Assembly (NCBI GenBank): GCA_038040485.1
Contig: JBBPIE010000007.1
Coordinates: forward strand, 124,001 to 188,000
Reading direction: 5' to 3'
Source: Onstottus_B arcticum
GTDB taxonomy: Bacteria; Acidobacteriota; Blastocatellia; UBA7656
Length of the DNA: 64,000 nt
Positions 52,913 to 62,530 of the stretch are shown in pieces. The notes beneath the pieces were generated by a model. It ran no database searches. It was not told the origin of the DNA and was given only the letters and a program-made list of their open reading frames with translations. Made by a program: the position numbers and the translations under genes. Numbering within the stretch: the first letter of the stretch is position 1; each line of letters starts with the position of its first letter.

Positions 52913-54787
52913 ATGCGCAGACTTGGCTTAGCGATCATTTTTTCAATTCTGCTTGTATCGGCCACGGAGATCGCTTCACCGGCGCAGTCGGATAAGCCTA
53001 TGGCGAGCGGTCTTCGCGGCACGCAACGAACGCCAACCGCGCAGGAGAAGATCGTTCAGTCAAGCGAGTCGATAAGAGGCCGGGTGATCGGAGAAGGCGG
53101 CATCCCGGTCGCCGACGCTTTGATAAGCGCGTTTCTAGTCAATCCTTACGTCAGCCAGCCGCCGCCCGTGCGCTCCGACGCAGATGGGAAGTTCGAGCTA
53201 ACGGACCTTAAGCCGGGCACCTACACTATATCTGCCTTTGCCGAAGGATACGTTGTGTCCGACTCAAGCTCGAAGCGACTTCAAACCGGTGAGAGCGTCA
53301 CGCTCACTTTGGTCAAATCCGGAGTGATCACCGGCAAGTTGACAAACTCATCGGGCAATCCGGTTGTCGGAGCGATCGTGCGCGCTACAAAGATCCGAGA
53401 GGCTGACAACAAACCGGTTCGGCCGCACACAGAATTCACCGACGCCCGTTTTACTTCTCCCCTCCTGGGGCCATTCAAGACCGATGACCGAGGCATTTAC
53501 CGAATCTACGGTCTTGCGCCTGGCTACTATCAGGTCGCGGCGGGCGGGCCAAGGGGGATGCATGGATTCGTTCTTCCTGTTCGCGAGATCGCTGAATTCG
53601 GGCTCTACGACCGCGACGCACTTACTTACTATCCGTCCAGCACACTGGACACGGCCGTGGAGGTCACGGTCAAAGCAGGCGACGAAGTCGCGAACATCGA
53701 CATCGGATATCGTGACAACCGGGGTCACTCAATCAGCGGCGCCGTATCGGGTCCGATAGGAGCGTCGCAGGAAAGGATCAACATAGTTCTCAGTCGCGCA
53801 AGCAGCGGAGTAGTTGAAACGATTACCAATGCGAAAGAGGGAGGTTTCGCGTTCGAGTCTATCGTTGATGGAGAATACCTGGTGACCGCGAGGGCGGGCG
53901 TCATGTTTGGCTCGGGACTCATAATTGGGGTACCGGCGTCACCGTCACGGCGCGTCAGCGTGAGGGGCGCCGACGTCACCGGAGTTGAGATTGTGCTCGA
54001 GCCTCTAGCTTCAATCGCCGGCCGAGTGTTAATCGAGCCGATCAGCGCCGCCCAGAAAGCAGAATGCAAAGCCACCAGCCGCGCGAGGGTCGAAGAAGTT
54101 GTTATAAGCCCTCGGCTTGAAAACAGACAGAAGCCCGAAGATCAGTCACCTGGCTTCTTCTCCGAATACAGGGATACAACTGCCAACGACAAGGGCGAGT
54201 TTGCTCTTGGTCTTCTTCGACGGGGTGTTCATCGCATCGACCTGCAACTCCCAGCGGAGAATCTATTCATCAAGTCAATTACACGTCCGGCACCAAAACC
54301 TGATGGCAAGCCCATCGACGCCGCTCGAAACGGCATCGCGCTTAAGCCGGGCGACGAGATAAAAGGCCTGATCATCACGATGAGCGAAGGCGCCGGGGGT
54401 TTACGGGGAAGGGTCGTCACCGGCAAAGAAAACAAAGCGCCCTCGGCGAAGATGAGAATGCACCTTGTGCCTGCCGAACCGGAAGCCGTTGACAATGTCC
54501 TGCGATACTTCGAGGCCGAAGTAGCTGCAGACGGCAACTTCGCACTGGCCAATATCGCCCCCGGTAAGTACCGGCTCGTAGCGCGAGAGCTCTCCGACCA
54601 GGAACTAACCGAAGCAGATCACAGGCCGCTAGCCTGGGACGCGGGCGGGCGAACCTCTCTCAAGTTTGAAGGCGAAGCATCGAAGAAAACAATCGAGCTC
54701 AGTCAATGTCAGCGCGTGACCGATCTTGTTTTGAGCTACACGCCGCTAATAAAGCCGTCAAAGCGGCCCGCGAAGAGCTCGGATTAA
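52913..54787 (+). CDS. Secreted carboxypeptidase-regulatory-like repeat protein B2
   Basis: 624 residues, signal peptide about 1-25. Same repeat order as B1, with RGRVIGEGGIPVADAL first and TDDRGIYRIYGLAPGYYQVA in the middle. The conserved Cys are in ECKA and QCQRV. The 47-bp spacer from A2 (tctgtcagcg, cttcagcaggacgactcgtc) is almost identical to that between A3 and B3, which marks a recent duplication of the pair. Confidence 0.75.
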   Translation: MRRLGLAIIFSILLVSATEIASPAQSDKPMASGLRGTQRTPTAQEKIVQSSESIRGRVIGEGGIPVADALISAFLVNPYVSQPPPVRSDADGKFELTDLKPGTYTISAFAEGYVVSDSSSKRLQTGESVTLTLVKSGVITGKLTNSSGNPVVGAIVRATKIREADNKPVRPHTEFTDARFTSPLLGPFKTDDRGIYRIYGLAPGYYQVAAGGPRGMHGFVLPVREIAEFGLYDRDALTYYPSSTLDTAVEVTVKAGDEVANIDIGYRDNRGHSISGAVSGPIGASQERINIVLSRASSGVVETITNAKEGGFAFESIVDGEYLVTARAGVMFGSGLIIGVPASPSRRVSVRGADVTGVEIVLEPLASIAGRVLIEPISAAQKAECKATSRARVEEVVISPRLENRQKPEDQSPGFFSEYRDTTANDKGEFALGLLRRGVHRIDLQLPAENLFIKSITRPAPKPDGKPIDAARNGIALKPGDEIKGLIITMSEGAGGLRGRVVTGKENKAPSAKMRMHLVPAEPEAVDNVLRYFEAEVAADGNFALANIAPGKYRLVARELSDQELTEADHRPLAWDAGGRTSLKFEGEASKKTIELSQCQRVTDLVLSYTPLIKPSKRPAKSSD

Positions 54788-54929
54788 TGGTTGTGGAATC
54801 GCGTAATCAGAAGTGTCATGCTTCACTCGAAAATGCCCCGCGTTGCAGAGGAACTCAAGCTGACAGGCTAGAGTCTAGCGGACTGCTGAAGAAGGATGAG
54901 AAGCTTCAGGTGTACTTGCTGGAGAATTC

Positions 54930-56648
54930 ATGCGCAGCCTAACACGCGTAGCGATCGCCCTCGCTGTTCTGTCGAGCATACAATCCTTGGCGCGGCCGGC
55001 GTCTTGTGCTCAAGACGCAAAGGAAACGGGCACAATCACCGGCCGCGTCTTAGTCGATGGTAAGGCCGTGCAAGGCATGATCGTTATGGCTATTCCGTTA
55101 GAGTCAGATCCTGTTAGCCGAGGCAAGCGTATGCTCAACCCGTCCACGTTCCGGATGGCTGCGACCGATTCCGATGGCCGTTACAGGCTCGAAGGCGTGC
55201 CCACCGGAAAATACAGTGTAGCTCCGTTCGCACCGGCGTTAGTCAATGCCGACGGCGCCTCGGAGAAAGCGGAGCTAGCGACAGTTTCCGAGGGCGCTAC
55301 CGTGGAGCGCGTCGATTTCTCTCTCTCACGCGGCGGCGTCATAACCGGAAAGGTCACCGACAGCGAAGGGCATCCAGTCATCGCCGCAGAGATCTCTTGG
55401 AAGCCGGTTGATCCGTCACAGCCGCGGGACTCGGGCGGAAGGTCCGACGGGAGAATGTACTTCACTGACGACCGCGGAATCTATCGGATCTTCGATCTTG
55501 GGCCTGGACGATACATCATCAGCGCGGGCACTTCGCGCGACCACCATTTCGGTATGGGCTTGAGACGCACCGGGAAAGTTCAGACTTACTACCCTGGGTT
55601 TACAGATGAGGCGAAGGCAAAACCCGTTGAGGTGGCCACCGGGACGGAAGTCTCGGGTGTGGACATAAAGTTTGGCGCGCCGGACAAGCGTTTTGCAGTG
55701 AGCGGGCGCGTCATTGATGCAGAAACCCGCACGCCGATCGCTAACACGATCGTCGGTTACTCAGCTAGAGAGCGCGAAAGCGGCCCCGATAAGCGCGACG
55801 ACGGCGAGGATTCCGGGGCCACGACTACAAACGAACGAGGAGAATTTCGTTTCGAAGCCCTTTTGCCGGGCAACTACAAAGCGGAGGCGGACTCGATAGG
55901 ACGACTCACCGGCGTCGGCGCGTTCTATGCCGACCCGATCGACTTTGAGGTTGGATCGGCAAATGTCGATAAGCTCGAGATCAAGACTCATCTCGGCGCA
56001 AGCATCACCGGCGTCGTAGTCGTCGAACATTCCAAGGGCGGCGCTGCTCTCGATAATCTAGCTTCATTCCGGCTCGTCGCGTCCTACACCGGCACCGATG
56101 ATGAGGACGACTCGTGGAGCAACGTTGCCTCCGGCGGCAGCTTTCGGATCGGCGGTCTCAAACCCGGCAAGGCAAAGATCGGCTCCGGTCCCTATGCTGC
56201 ACAGAAGTTTTCAGTTCTTCGGACCGAACGCAACGGCGTCGAGCAACCCGACGGAATAGACATTCAGCCCAACGAGCAGATCACCGGAGTGCGAGTCATC
56301 GTGGCTCGGGCCAATTGCGTCATCCGCGGGCACGTTACCATTCAGGGTGGCCCTCTTCCCATAGACCGCTCGACGCGCGACCCGGTGGCATTGGAGGCGG
56401 TCGCGCGACCGCTGAACGTGCCTCGCGGCGACAGCTATAAGCGCGTCCCAGTGGACGCGAACGGGGACTTCGTCATCGAGAATCTTACGCCGGGTGACTA
56501 CGAGGTCGACGTGGCAGGAAATTATTTGAATGAATCGTTCTACAAAAAACACATCGCTTCCACCAAACAGACCGTCTCAGTTGCGGGCGAAAGTCCGGCA
56601 CAGGTAGCACTCGTTGTCGACGTGAGGGCGAAGGAGCCTGACAAGTAG
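54930..56648 (+). CDS. Secreted carboxypeptidase-regulatory-like repeat protein A3
   Basis: 572 residues from ATG 54930, behind GGAG. Near-paralogue of A2, with long identical runs such as DGRYRLEGVPTGKYSVAPFA and FFTDDRG-type YFTDDRGIYRIF. A short acidic stretch (DKRDDGEDSG) sits where A1 has its long acidic run. Signal peptide about 1-27; the conserved Cys is in RANCVIRGH. Confidence 0.75.
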   Translation: MRSLTRVAIALAVLSSIQSLARPASCAQDAKETGTITGRVLVDGKAVQGMIVMAIPLESDPVSRGKRMLNPSTFRMAATDSDGRYRLEGVPTGKYSVAPFAPALVNADGASEKAELATVSEGATVERVDFSLSRGGVITGKVTDSEGHPVIAAEISWKPVDPSQPRDSGGRSDGRMYFTDDRGIYRIFDLGPGRYIISAGTSRDHHFGMGLRRTGKVQTYYPGFTDEAKAKPVEVATGTEVSGVDIKFGAPDKRFAVSGRVIDAETRTPIANTIVGYSARERESGPDKRDDGEDSGATTTNERGEFRFEALLPGNYKAEADSIGRLTGVGAFYADPIDFEVGSANVDKLEIKTHLGASITGVVVVEHSKGGAALDNLASFRLVASYTGTDDEDDSWSNVASGGSFRIGGLKPGKAKIGSGPYAAQKFSVLRTERNGVEQPDGIDIQPNEQITGVRVIVARANCVIRGHVTIQGGPLPIDRSTRDPVALEAVARPLNVPRGDSYKRVPVDANGDFVIENLTPGDYEVDVAGNYLNESFYKKHIASTKQTVSVAGESPAQVALVVDVRAKEPDK

Positions 56649-56695
56649 TCATCTGTCAGCGCCTCTTCAGCAGGACGACTCGTCAAGGGGCAATA

Positions 56696-58609
56696 ATGCG
56701 TAGACTCGGCTTAGCGGTCGTCTTCTCGACTCTGCTTGTATCGGCGACGGAGATCGCATCGCTCGCGCGGCCGGACAAGCCTGGAGCTGATCTCCGCGGC
56801 GCGCAGCCAACGCCAAGCGTACAGGACAAGATCGCTCAGTCAAGCGAGTCGATTAAAGGCCGTGTGATCGGAGAAGAAGGCCGCCCGGTCGCCGGCGTTT
56901 CGATAATGGCCATTCCCGTCAATATCGCCTCTAACCGGCAAAGTATGGTGACCACGATCGTGAGCTGGCCCGTCATCTCCGACGCAGATGGCAAGTTCGA
57001 GTTGACCGGCCTCCAGGCGGGAGCCTACACCATATTGGCCCGTGCCGAAGGGTACATTCTGTCCGACTCAGACTCGAAGCAGTTTCATCGAGCCGGTGAG
57101 AGCGTCACGCTCACTCTGGTCAAACCCGGAGTGATCACTGGCAAGTTGACGAACTCGCTGGACAATCCGGTAGCCGGAGTCGTCGTGCGGGCGATCAAAG
57201 TGCGAGAAGCTGACAACAAACCGGTTCGGGTGCGCGAACAACCTTTCTCAAAATTCGCCAACTCGATGAATTCCCTGCTGGGGCCGTTCAAGACCGATGA
57301 CCGAGGCATATACCGGATCTACGGTCTCGCACCTGGCTATTATCAGGTCGCGGCGGGCGGGCGAAGCTGGCAGGGATTTGGCGCCTATAACACCGGCGTC
57401 GGGCCCTACGACGGCGACGCGCCGACTTACTATCCCTCCAGCACACTGCCCACGGCCGGGGAGGTTGCGGTGCGAGCAGGCCACGAAGTCGCGAACATCG
57501 ACATCCGATATCGCGATAACCGAGGTCACTCGGTCAGCGGAACCGTATCGGGTTCAAAAGGATCGGACCAGGAAGGAATCTCGTTAGTTCTCACTCGCGC
57601 AACCAGCGGAGTAGTTGAAAAGACGATTGCTGAAACGAGTGCGTCGGTGAAAGAAAAAGGCTTCGCGTTCGACGCTCTCCTCGATGGGGAATACTTTGTG
57701 ACTGCGATGGTTCGTTCGGGCAATCCGCTCGAAGGCGCTGAGGGTTACAAACTATCAGTCTCGCCGTCACGACGCGTAACCGTCAGTGGCGCCGACGTCA
57801 CCGGTGTTGAGCTCGTGCTTGAGCCTTTAGCTTCGATCGCCGGCCGCGCCTTGATCGAGCCGATCAGCGCGCAGAAAGCGGAATGCAAAGCTACCCGGCC
57901 CGCTCGGCTCGGAGAAGTCGTCATCAGCGCGCGAGGCGAAGGCAACGAGAAACCCGAGGATCAATCTCTATCATTGGGCCCTATGTTTGAAGACACTTCT
58001 CCCAATGAGAACGGCGAGTTTACCGTTGGATTTCTCCGACCGGGTGTTCATCGATTGGATCTGCAGCTTCCCGGAGACAGTCTTTACATAAAAACCGTCA
58101 CGCTTCCTCCGTTAACTCCCGATGGCAAGCCGGTCGATGCCGCGAGGAGCGGTGTCAAGCTGAAGTCCGGCGACAAGGTGAAGGGGCTCGTAGTCACGAT
58201 GAGCGAAGGAGCCGCGGGTTTGCGAGGAAGGGTCGTCACCGGCGAAGCAAGCAAGCCGCCAACTTCAAAGATGCGAGTGCATCTGGTTCCCTCTGAACCT
58301 GAAGCCACGGAGGATGTGTTGCGCTATGTCGAAGCGGAAGTCGCGACCAACAGGGGCTTTATTTTGACGAACGTCGCCCCCGGCAAGTACTGGCTCATCG
58401 CGCGTGAAATTTCCGAACAGGAGCAATCAGAATCCGATCACAAGCCGTTGGCTTGGGACGCCGGAGGCCGGATCGGGCTGAGGTTTGAAGGCGAGGCAAC
58501 CAAAAAGGTGATTCAACTCTCGACATGCCAGCGCGTAATCGATCTGGTCCTGAGCTACACGCCGCTGATAAGACCGGCTGAAACGCCCATAAAGAAATTT
58601 GCCCTGTAA
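56696..58609 (+). CDS. Secreted carboxypeptidase-regulatory-like repeat protein B3
   Basis: 637 residues. Near-paralogue of B2: the signal peptides differ at a few positions, and both end near PLI(K/R)P. It has the same five repeats, the same hallmark TDDRGIYRIYGLAPGYYQVA and the conserved Cys in ECKA and TCQRV. It is last gene of the tandem array and converges with the thioredoxin-like gene over 56 bp. Confidence 0.75.
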   Translation: MRRLGLAVVFSTLLVSATEIASLARPDKPGADLRGAQPTPSVQDKIAQSSESIKGRVIGEEGRPVAGVSIMAIPVNIASNRQSMVTTIVSWPVISDADGKFELTGLQAGAYTILARAEGYILSDSDSKQFHRAGESVTLTLVKPGVITGKLTNSLDNPVAGVVVRAIKVREADNKPVRVREQPFSKFANSMNSLLGPFKTDDRGIYRIYGLAPGYYQVAAGGRSWQGFGAYNTGVGPYDGDAPTYYPSSTLPTAGEVAVRAGHEVANIDIRYRDNRGHSVSGTVSGSKGSDQEGISLVLTRATSGVVEKTIAETSASVKEKGFAFDALLDGEYFVTAMVRSGNPLEGAEGYKLSVSPSRRVTVSGADVTGVELVLEPLASIAGRALIEPISAQKAECKATRPARLGEVVISARGEGNEKPEDQSLSLGPMFEDTSPNENGEFTVGFLRPGVHRLDLQLPGDSLYIKTVTLPPLTPDGKPVDAARSGVKLKSGDKVKGLVVTMSEGAAGLRGRVVTGEASKPPTSKMRVHLVPSEPEATEDVLRYVEAEVATNRGFILTNVAPGKYWLIAREISEQEQSESDHKPLAWDAGGRIGLRFEGEATKKVIQLSTCQRVIDLVLSYTPLIRPAETPIKKFAL

Positions 58610-58665
58610 CTTCGCCCAACCCTCGAGCAAGCGCTCAACCCGTCAAGCTACGGGCCACGATCGTC

Positions 58666-59148
58666 TCACTCCGCGGCTTTCTGGGCCGCAAGCGTTTCTA
58701 GCAACCGCGTCAAAGCGGGACCGACAAGATCGAGCCCTCGCTCGCCGGCCGCAAAGCTCTTCAGGTTCCCGTTCGAGTCGAAAAGATAGTAAGCGGGCAC
58801 ATAGCCTTGCTCGTTTAGAAACGCGTCTCGCAGCTTGTGCTCGTTATCGATCGCGCAGATCTCGGTGATGCCGTACTGATCTATCGCGTGGCGCACGGCT
58901 TCGACGTCGACGTCTTCAGGATAACGCGGCATGTGCACAGCTATTACTCGAAGCCCATTTGCACGATGCTGCTCGCGCCACTCCGAAACAGTCGGCATGT
59001 TCTCTTTGCAGATTCCGCAACTCACCGACCAGAAGTGCACGAGGGTCGGATGCCCTTTTGCGAGCGCTTCCGCCTCGTCTTGTGACCCGTTGATCCATTC
59101 GGTCGCCCCTTCAAGCCGGGGCATCTCAGTCCCAATTCTCATTGGCAT
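58666..59148 (-). CDS. Thioredoxin-like (TlpA-type) protein
   Basis: 160 residues, no signal peptide, so cytosolic. Redox motif CGIC at 44-47 after HFWSVS, and the cis-Pro in GYVPAYYLFD. It resembles TlpA/ResA-type thioredoxins without an anchor. It lies 94 bp downstream of the peroxiredoxin on the same strand and may reduce it or a related peroxidase; this is inferred from position. Confidence 0.82.
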   Translation of the reverse strand: MPMRIGTEMPRLEGATEWINGSQDEAEALAKGHPTLVHFWSVSCGICKENMPTVSEWREQHRANGLRVIAVHMPRYPEDVDVEAVRHAIDQYGITEICAIDNEHKLRDAFLNEQGYVPAYYLFDSNGNLKSFAAGERGLDLVGPALTRLLETLAAQKAAE

Positions 59149-59242
59149 AACTCGACCACCTCAATGATTGCAGAAAGCGATGCAGAGCGAAGGAAACTAC
59201 AACTCCGCTCTGCATCGCGAACGAAACCCGCCAAACCGTTGC

Positions 59243-59809
59243 TTAGCTGTTGAGAGTCTTCTGACCTGGTCTCCACTCGGCCTGACAGAGCCCGCCGGTC
59301 TGAAGCGCCTGGATCACTCGCAGCGTCTCTTCGACCGAGCGGCCGATGTTCAAGTCGTGAACGACCTTGTAACGCAAGATTCCTTCGGGATCGATCACGA
59401 ACAGCCCCCGAAGCGCGATGCCTCGATCCTCGATGAGCACGCCGTAGTCGCTGGAGATCTTCTTCGTCGAGTCGGCGGCAAGCGGATACTCGAGCCCTTC
59501 AACGCCACCCTTGTCGCGCGGCGTCTGCAGCCACGCACGATGCGAGTAGACCGAGTCGGTCGATACTCCGATGACTTCCGCGCCAATTCCCTTGAGTTCG
59601 TCGTAGCGGTCGCTGAACGCTGTCAACTCGGTCGGACACACGAACGTGAAATCGAGCGGGTAAAAAAGCAGAACGACCCATTTGCCCTTGTAGTCGGAAA
59701 GCCTGACGGGTTCGTTTAGCTTTTGTATGTTCTTGGTTGAGGCCATTTCGAAGTCCGGGGCCGGCTGCCCTACCTGAGCCCTTTCAATTGCTGAAGCACT
59801 TGCTGACAT
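59243..59809 (-). CDS. 2-Cys peroxiredoxin (AhpC/Prx1 type)
   Basis: 188 residues from ATG 59809, which has GGAGG 5 nt upstream. Peroxidatic Cys58 is in DFTFVCPTE and resolving Cys175 near the end in GLCQAEWRPG, so it is a typical 2-Cys enzyme. It reduces peroxides using thioredoxin. It follows perR by 85 bp in one direction, consistent with PerR control by read-through. Confidence 0.92.
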   Translation of the reverse strand: MSASASAIERAQVGQPAPDFEMASTKNIQKLNEPVRLSDYKGKWVVLLFYPLDFTFVCPTELTAFSDRYDELKGIGAEVIGVSTDSVYSHRAWLQTPRDKGGVEGLEYPLAADSTKKISSDYGVLIEDRGIALRGLFVIDPEGILRYKVVHDLNIGRSVEETLRVIQALQTGGLCQAEWRPGQKTLNS

Positions 59810-59894
59810 TCTTCCTCCTAATTTGTTCCGGGCGGGCGCCAAAACGCGAGCCCGGGCGGTTGATACTTATAAGACCGGGTTGTGAATGCGCCGA

Positions 59895-60320
59895 TCAATC
59901 TGAGCGGCATTCAGGACAAAGTCCGGTGAGAGTCAAATGAATCGACTCCGCCTTGAAACGCGTGCGGCGAGCGGCTGCTCGCATCAATTCCAGAGTTTCC
60001 GACAAATCAAAGTCGACCAGCTTTCCGCACTTGGTGCAGATCGCGTGGTCGTGGCGGTCAGTCTCGCGATCATATCGGCTTGCAGCGTTGCCAAAGGAGA
60101 TTTCATGTACGAGCCCCGCCTGCTTCAAGAACCGCAGAGAGTTGTATACGGTCGCGTAGCTTATCGTCGGCAGAAGCGCGCGAGCCTGCTCAAACACCTG
60201 GCTCGCGGTGGGATGATGATGGCTTTCGTTCACGACCCGAAGCACAACTTGCCGCTGCGGAGTGAGTCCCACCGGCTCTTCTTTCTCGCCTTTGGTCTTG
60301 ATGTTTTGTCTGGTTGGCAT
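59895..60320 (-). CDS. perR: PerR-like Fur-family peroxide regulator
   Basis: 141 residues from ATG 60320. The winged-helix DNA-binding part (LTPQRQVVLRVV, SYATVYNSLRFLKQAGLV) is followed by metal ligands HDHAICTKCGK and a second CPEC near the end. The two CxxC pairs form the structural zinc site of the family. Ahead of it is a perfect PerR box overlapping its promoter, so it should repress itself and the downstream peroxidase until peroxide oxidises it. It has no Shine-Dalgarno site and nearly no leader. Confidence 0.88.
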   Translation of the reverse strand: MPTRQNIKTKGEKEEPVGLTPQRQVVLRVVNESHHHPTASQVFEQARALLPTISYATVYNSLRFLKQAGLVHEISFGNAASRYDRETDRHDHAICTKCGKLVDFDLSETLELMRAAARRTRFKAESIHLTLTGLCPECRSD

Positions 60321-60329
60321 TGACAAGAT

Positions 60330-60360
60330 TTAGAATAATTCTAAATCCAGCATCCGTCAA
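60330..60360 (-). promoter_or_regulatory. perR promoter with overlapping PerR box
   Basis: On the minus strand TTGACG (60360-60355), 17 nt, then TATTCT (60337-60332). The 7-1-7 palindrome TTAGAATAATTCTAA at 60330-60344 covers the -10 box and matches the PerR-box pattern (consensus TTATAATnATTATAA). The start of transcription would fall near 60325. Confidence 0.8.
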
Positions 60361-60461
60361 CCCGAAAAACGAGCCCCCGGGTCTGCCCGTTAGATTCCTT
60401 CGGTCGCTATGACCCGCGTTGTCGAGTTAGTTCGATCGACTAGAAGGATTGCGCCGGTTCC

Positions 60462-60616
60462 CAACTCCGCAGGAGTTGAATGTTTATAGTAAGGAGACGA
60501 CCGCGAAGCTCACCCCGTCAGGGGTGATATGGACTTGCGCACTTGGACATAGCACTCCGTGGAGTGCGGCGTGGAATCTGTCGGTGCTCTACAAACATTG
60601 CACTGCGCTGGAGTGC
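60462..60616. repeat. Row of four short palindromes
   Basis: Four short palindromes with different stems: caactccgcaggagttg (60462-60478), caccccgtcaggggtg (60511-60526), gcactccgtggagtgc (60552-60567) and gcactgcgctggagtgc (60600-60616). They look like decayed or diversified members of one small hairpin class. No gene is visible in the 309 bp between the PerR box and the TPR-thioredoxin gene. Confidence 0.7.
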
Positions 60617-60669
60617 CAGAACTCTTCACGCCACCAACTGGCGTCTGGTTTGGGGCGGCGCTTGATCCC

Positions 60670-61692
60670 TTATCGAGAACCTTTTAACAGCTCTCCAATC
60701 TTGCTCGAAAGCCCCGCGCCTCTCAAGCCAACCCCTCTGATAATTCCGTCCTGGTCGATCAAAACTGTGTGCGGGATGGCCGTGACGCCGTACAGCCGCC
60801 CCAGTTTGTTGCCCCAGCCGAGCCCGTCATAGTACTGAGGCCACGGAAGAGCTTCCTGTTTCATATAGGTCTCAAACGCCGCGCGGTTCGAGTCCAGATT
60901 TACACCAACAATCACCAGCCGGTCTTCGCTGTACTTTTTCCGGATCCTTTTGACCTCTGGCATCTCGACCCGGCAAGGCCCGCACCAGGCCGCCCAGAAG
61001 TCCAGCAAGACTACTTTGCCTTTGAACTTTGCGAGCGACAGCTCGTCGCCTGAGGTGGACTTGACATTGAACGGACGCGCGAAGGCTTCACCGGCAAGCT
61101 TCGGGTTTGCGATCATCTTCCGCGCATCCTCGGCGTCCGTGGCGGAAGGCTCGCGTTCGACATAGGTCTTCAGCGCAGCAACTCCCTCCTTCTCCTTCCC
61201 CGCTTTGATCAACGCGCACCCGAGGTTGTAGTAGGTCTTAATCAGCTTGCCTTTGCTCAACTCGAGGGCGCGATTGAAAGCGGCCACTGCCTCGTCGTAC
61301 AGCTTCTTGTCTTTGAGAAGATAAAGCGACACGCCGAGCCCGTTGCACAATTCGGCTTCATTCGCGGGCTTGAGGTCGGCCGCCTGCCGGAACGCCGACG
61401 ACGCCTCTTTGTATTCGCCATACCGAAAGTAGATTTGAGCGATCGACTGAAAGCACTCGGGACACTTGCCGTCGCGAAGCTTCGCCGCCTTCCTAAACTC
61501 CTCGATCGCGGCGTCCGGGTCACGGCCGGCAAGTTGACTCGCACGCTTGAAGGTCTGCTTGAACTCGTCGCTCGTTTCAATCGCCGGGTTCTTGAAACCT
61601 TCCTGCGCCGCAACTCCACGACCCAGGACCGCGACGGCAAGCATCGCGCAGCAGGACAGAGCGATTGTCTGAATTCTGACTGTTAGCTTCAT
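60670..61692 (-). CDS. TPR-thioredoxin (TlpA-like) secreted protein
   Basis: 340 residues. A signal peptide (about 1-29) leads to three or so TPR repeats (about 70-200) and a TlpA-type thioredoxin domain from about 205, with WCGPC near residue 236 and the cis-Pro in TAIPHTVLID. It is probably a periplasmic thiol-disulfide reductase with a TPR interaction arm. The TPR region also has several Cys. It lies on the same strand as the next gene downstream of a 58-bp gap. Confidence 0.85.
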   Translation of the reverse strand: MKLTVRIQTIALSCCAMLAVAVLGRGVAAQEGFKNPAIETSDEFKQTFKRASQLAGRDPDAAIEEFRKAAKLRDGKCPECFQSIAQIYFRYGEYKEASSAFRQAADLKPANEAELCNGLGVSLYLLKDKKLYDEAVAAFNRALELSKGKLIKTYYNLGCALIKAGKEKEGVAALKTYVEREPSATDAEDARKMIANPKLAGEAFARPFNVKSTSGDELSLAKFKGKVVLLDFWAAWCGPCRVEMPEVKRIRKKYSEDRLVIVGVNLDSNRAAFETYMKQEALPWPQYYDGLGWGNKLGRLYGVTAIPHTVLIDQDGIIRGVGLRGAGLSSKIGELLKGSR

Positions 61693-61750
61693 AAGGTTTT
61701 GCGTCTCAACTCGCGCAACTTGGCCACAACATCGGGCGAAACCCTCGAAG

Positions 61751-62350
61751 TCAATCGAGCCTCACCTCGGCGCGACCTTCCCCCTTCGCGCCGCCGGCAT
61801 TCGGAAGCCTGCTGACGACCAGTGTGAACGCGCTCCCGCGAGCAGAGTCGCCCGGGACTAGAAAGTAAACCAAGCCTTTGCGCGACTCGCCAGCCGGGGC
61901 CGGTGTCTTGGTGTCCAGCCCATACGACGCAAAATCAGCGCGCGACTCTTTGTAAAGACCTTTGCTCCATGCGGAAACGTCATAGTAGGAAAGCGCTTGT
62001 TTGAACGCGCGCTCAGAATTGACCGATCCAAAGCCATGCCCATTCGCGGTCTTGAGCTCAAACCTCACCTTACTCAAGTCAATCGGTGCTTGCCCGGCGT
62101 TTTTCACCTCGACGCGGACAGGAACAATCCCGGCCAGGATCAGGTTCGCGTCGAACGTGTCGGTCAGCCAATCTTCATCTCTGACCACCGACGCCCGGAT
62201 GACCACGCCGCCCGCCTCCGCTTGCGCTTCTGTTGCCGCCCCGCGCAATTCGACTTTGGGCTTCACATTGAAAGGCTTGCAGCCCGCCGCGATGACGGTT
62301 AAAACCACGACAAGCGCGAGCAGCACTCCCTTGGAGCGCAGGCATTCCAC
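61751..62350 (-). CDS. Putative lipoprotein
   Basis: 199 residues from GTG 62350. Residues 2-7 are basic (Arg, Lys), the hydrophobic core at 9-20 ends in the lipobox VIAAGC with Cys24. The mature part is a beta-rich fold with VPVRVEVKNAGQAPIDLSKV and a late FLVPGDSARG, as in DUF-type beta-sandwich lipoproteins. The family is not recognised. A longer frame reaches 62419, but the bases around 62332-62356 are a half copy of the gggagcgcaggcat repeat, so the signal peptide is partly built from repeat sequence. Confidence 0.6.
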   Translation of the reverse strand: MECLRSKGVLLALVVVLTVIAAGCKPFNVKPKVELRGAATEAQAEAGGVVIRASVVRDEDWLTDTFDANLILAGIVPVRVEVKNAGQAPIDLSKVRFELKTANGHGFGSVNSERAFKQALSYYDVSAWSKGLYKESRADFASYGLDTKTPAPAGESRKGLVYFLVPGDSARGSAFTLVVSRLPNAGGAKGEGRAEVRLD

Positions 62351-62530
62351 CTGCCTTCTTGCGCAGTCAACCACTCCGGTCTGGACCCACACACTCCCGG
62401 ATTTCCGGTCTTTTTGCATCGTCGTGATGCTAAGGCACGCTCAACAGGGTGTCAACTTGCGACGCTTGTCGCGGCTATGCTAACGTGCCTTCTTTCGGTT
62501 GGCGACTGAATTCGCACCCTTCAAGCGCTT

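Noticed and set aside
60449..60832. 127-codon open frame upstream of the TPR-thioredoxin gene
   Set aside because: It consists of the palindrome row and antisense of the thioredoxin gene end.
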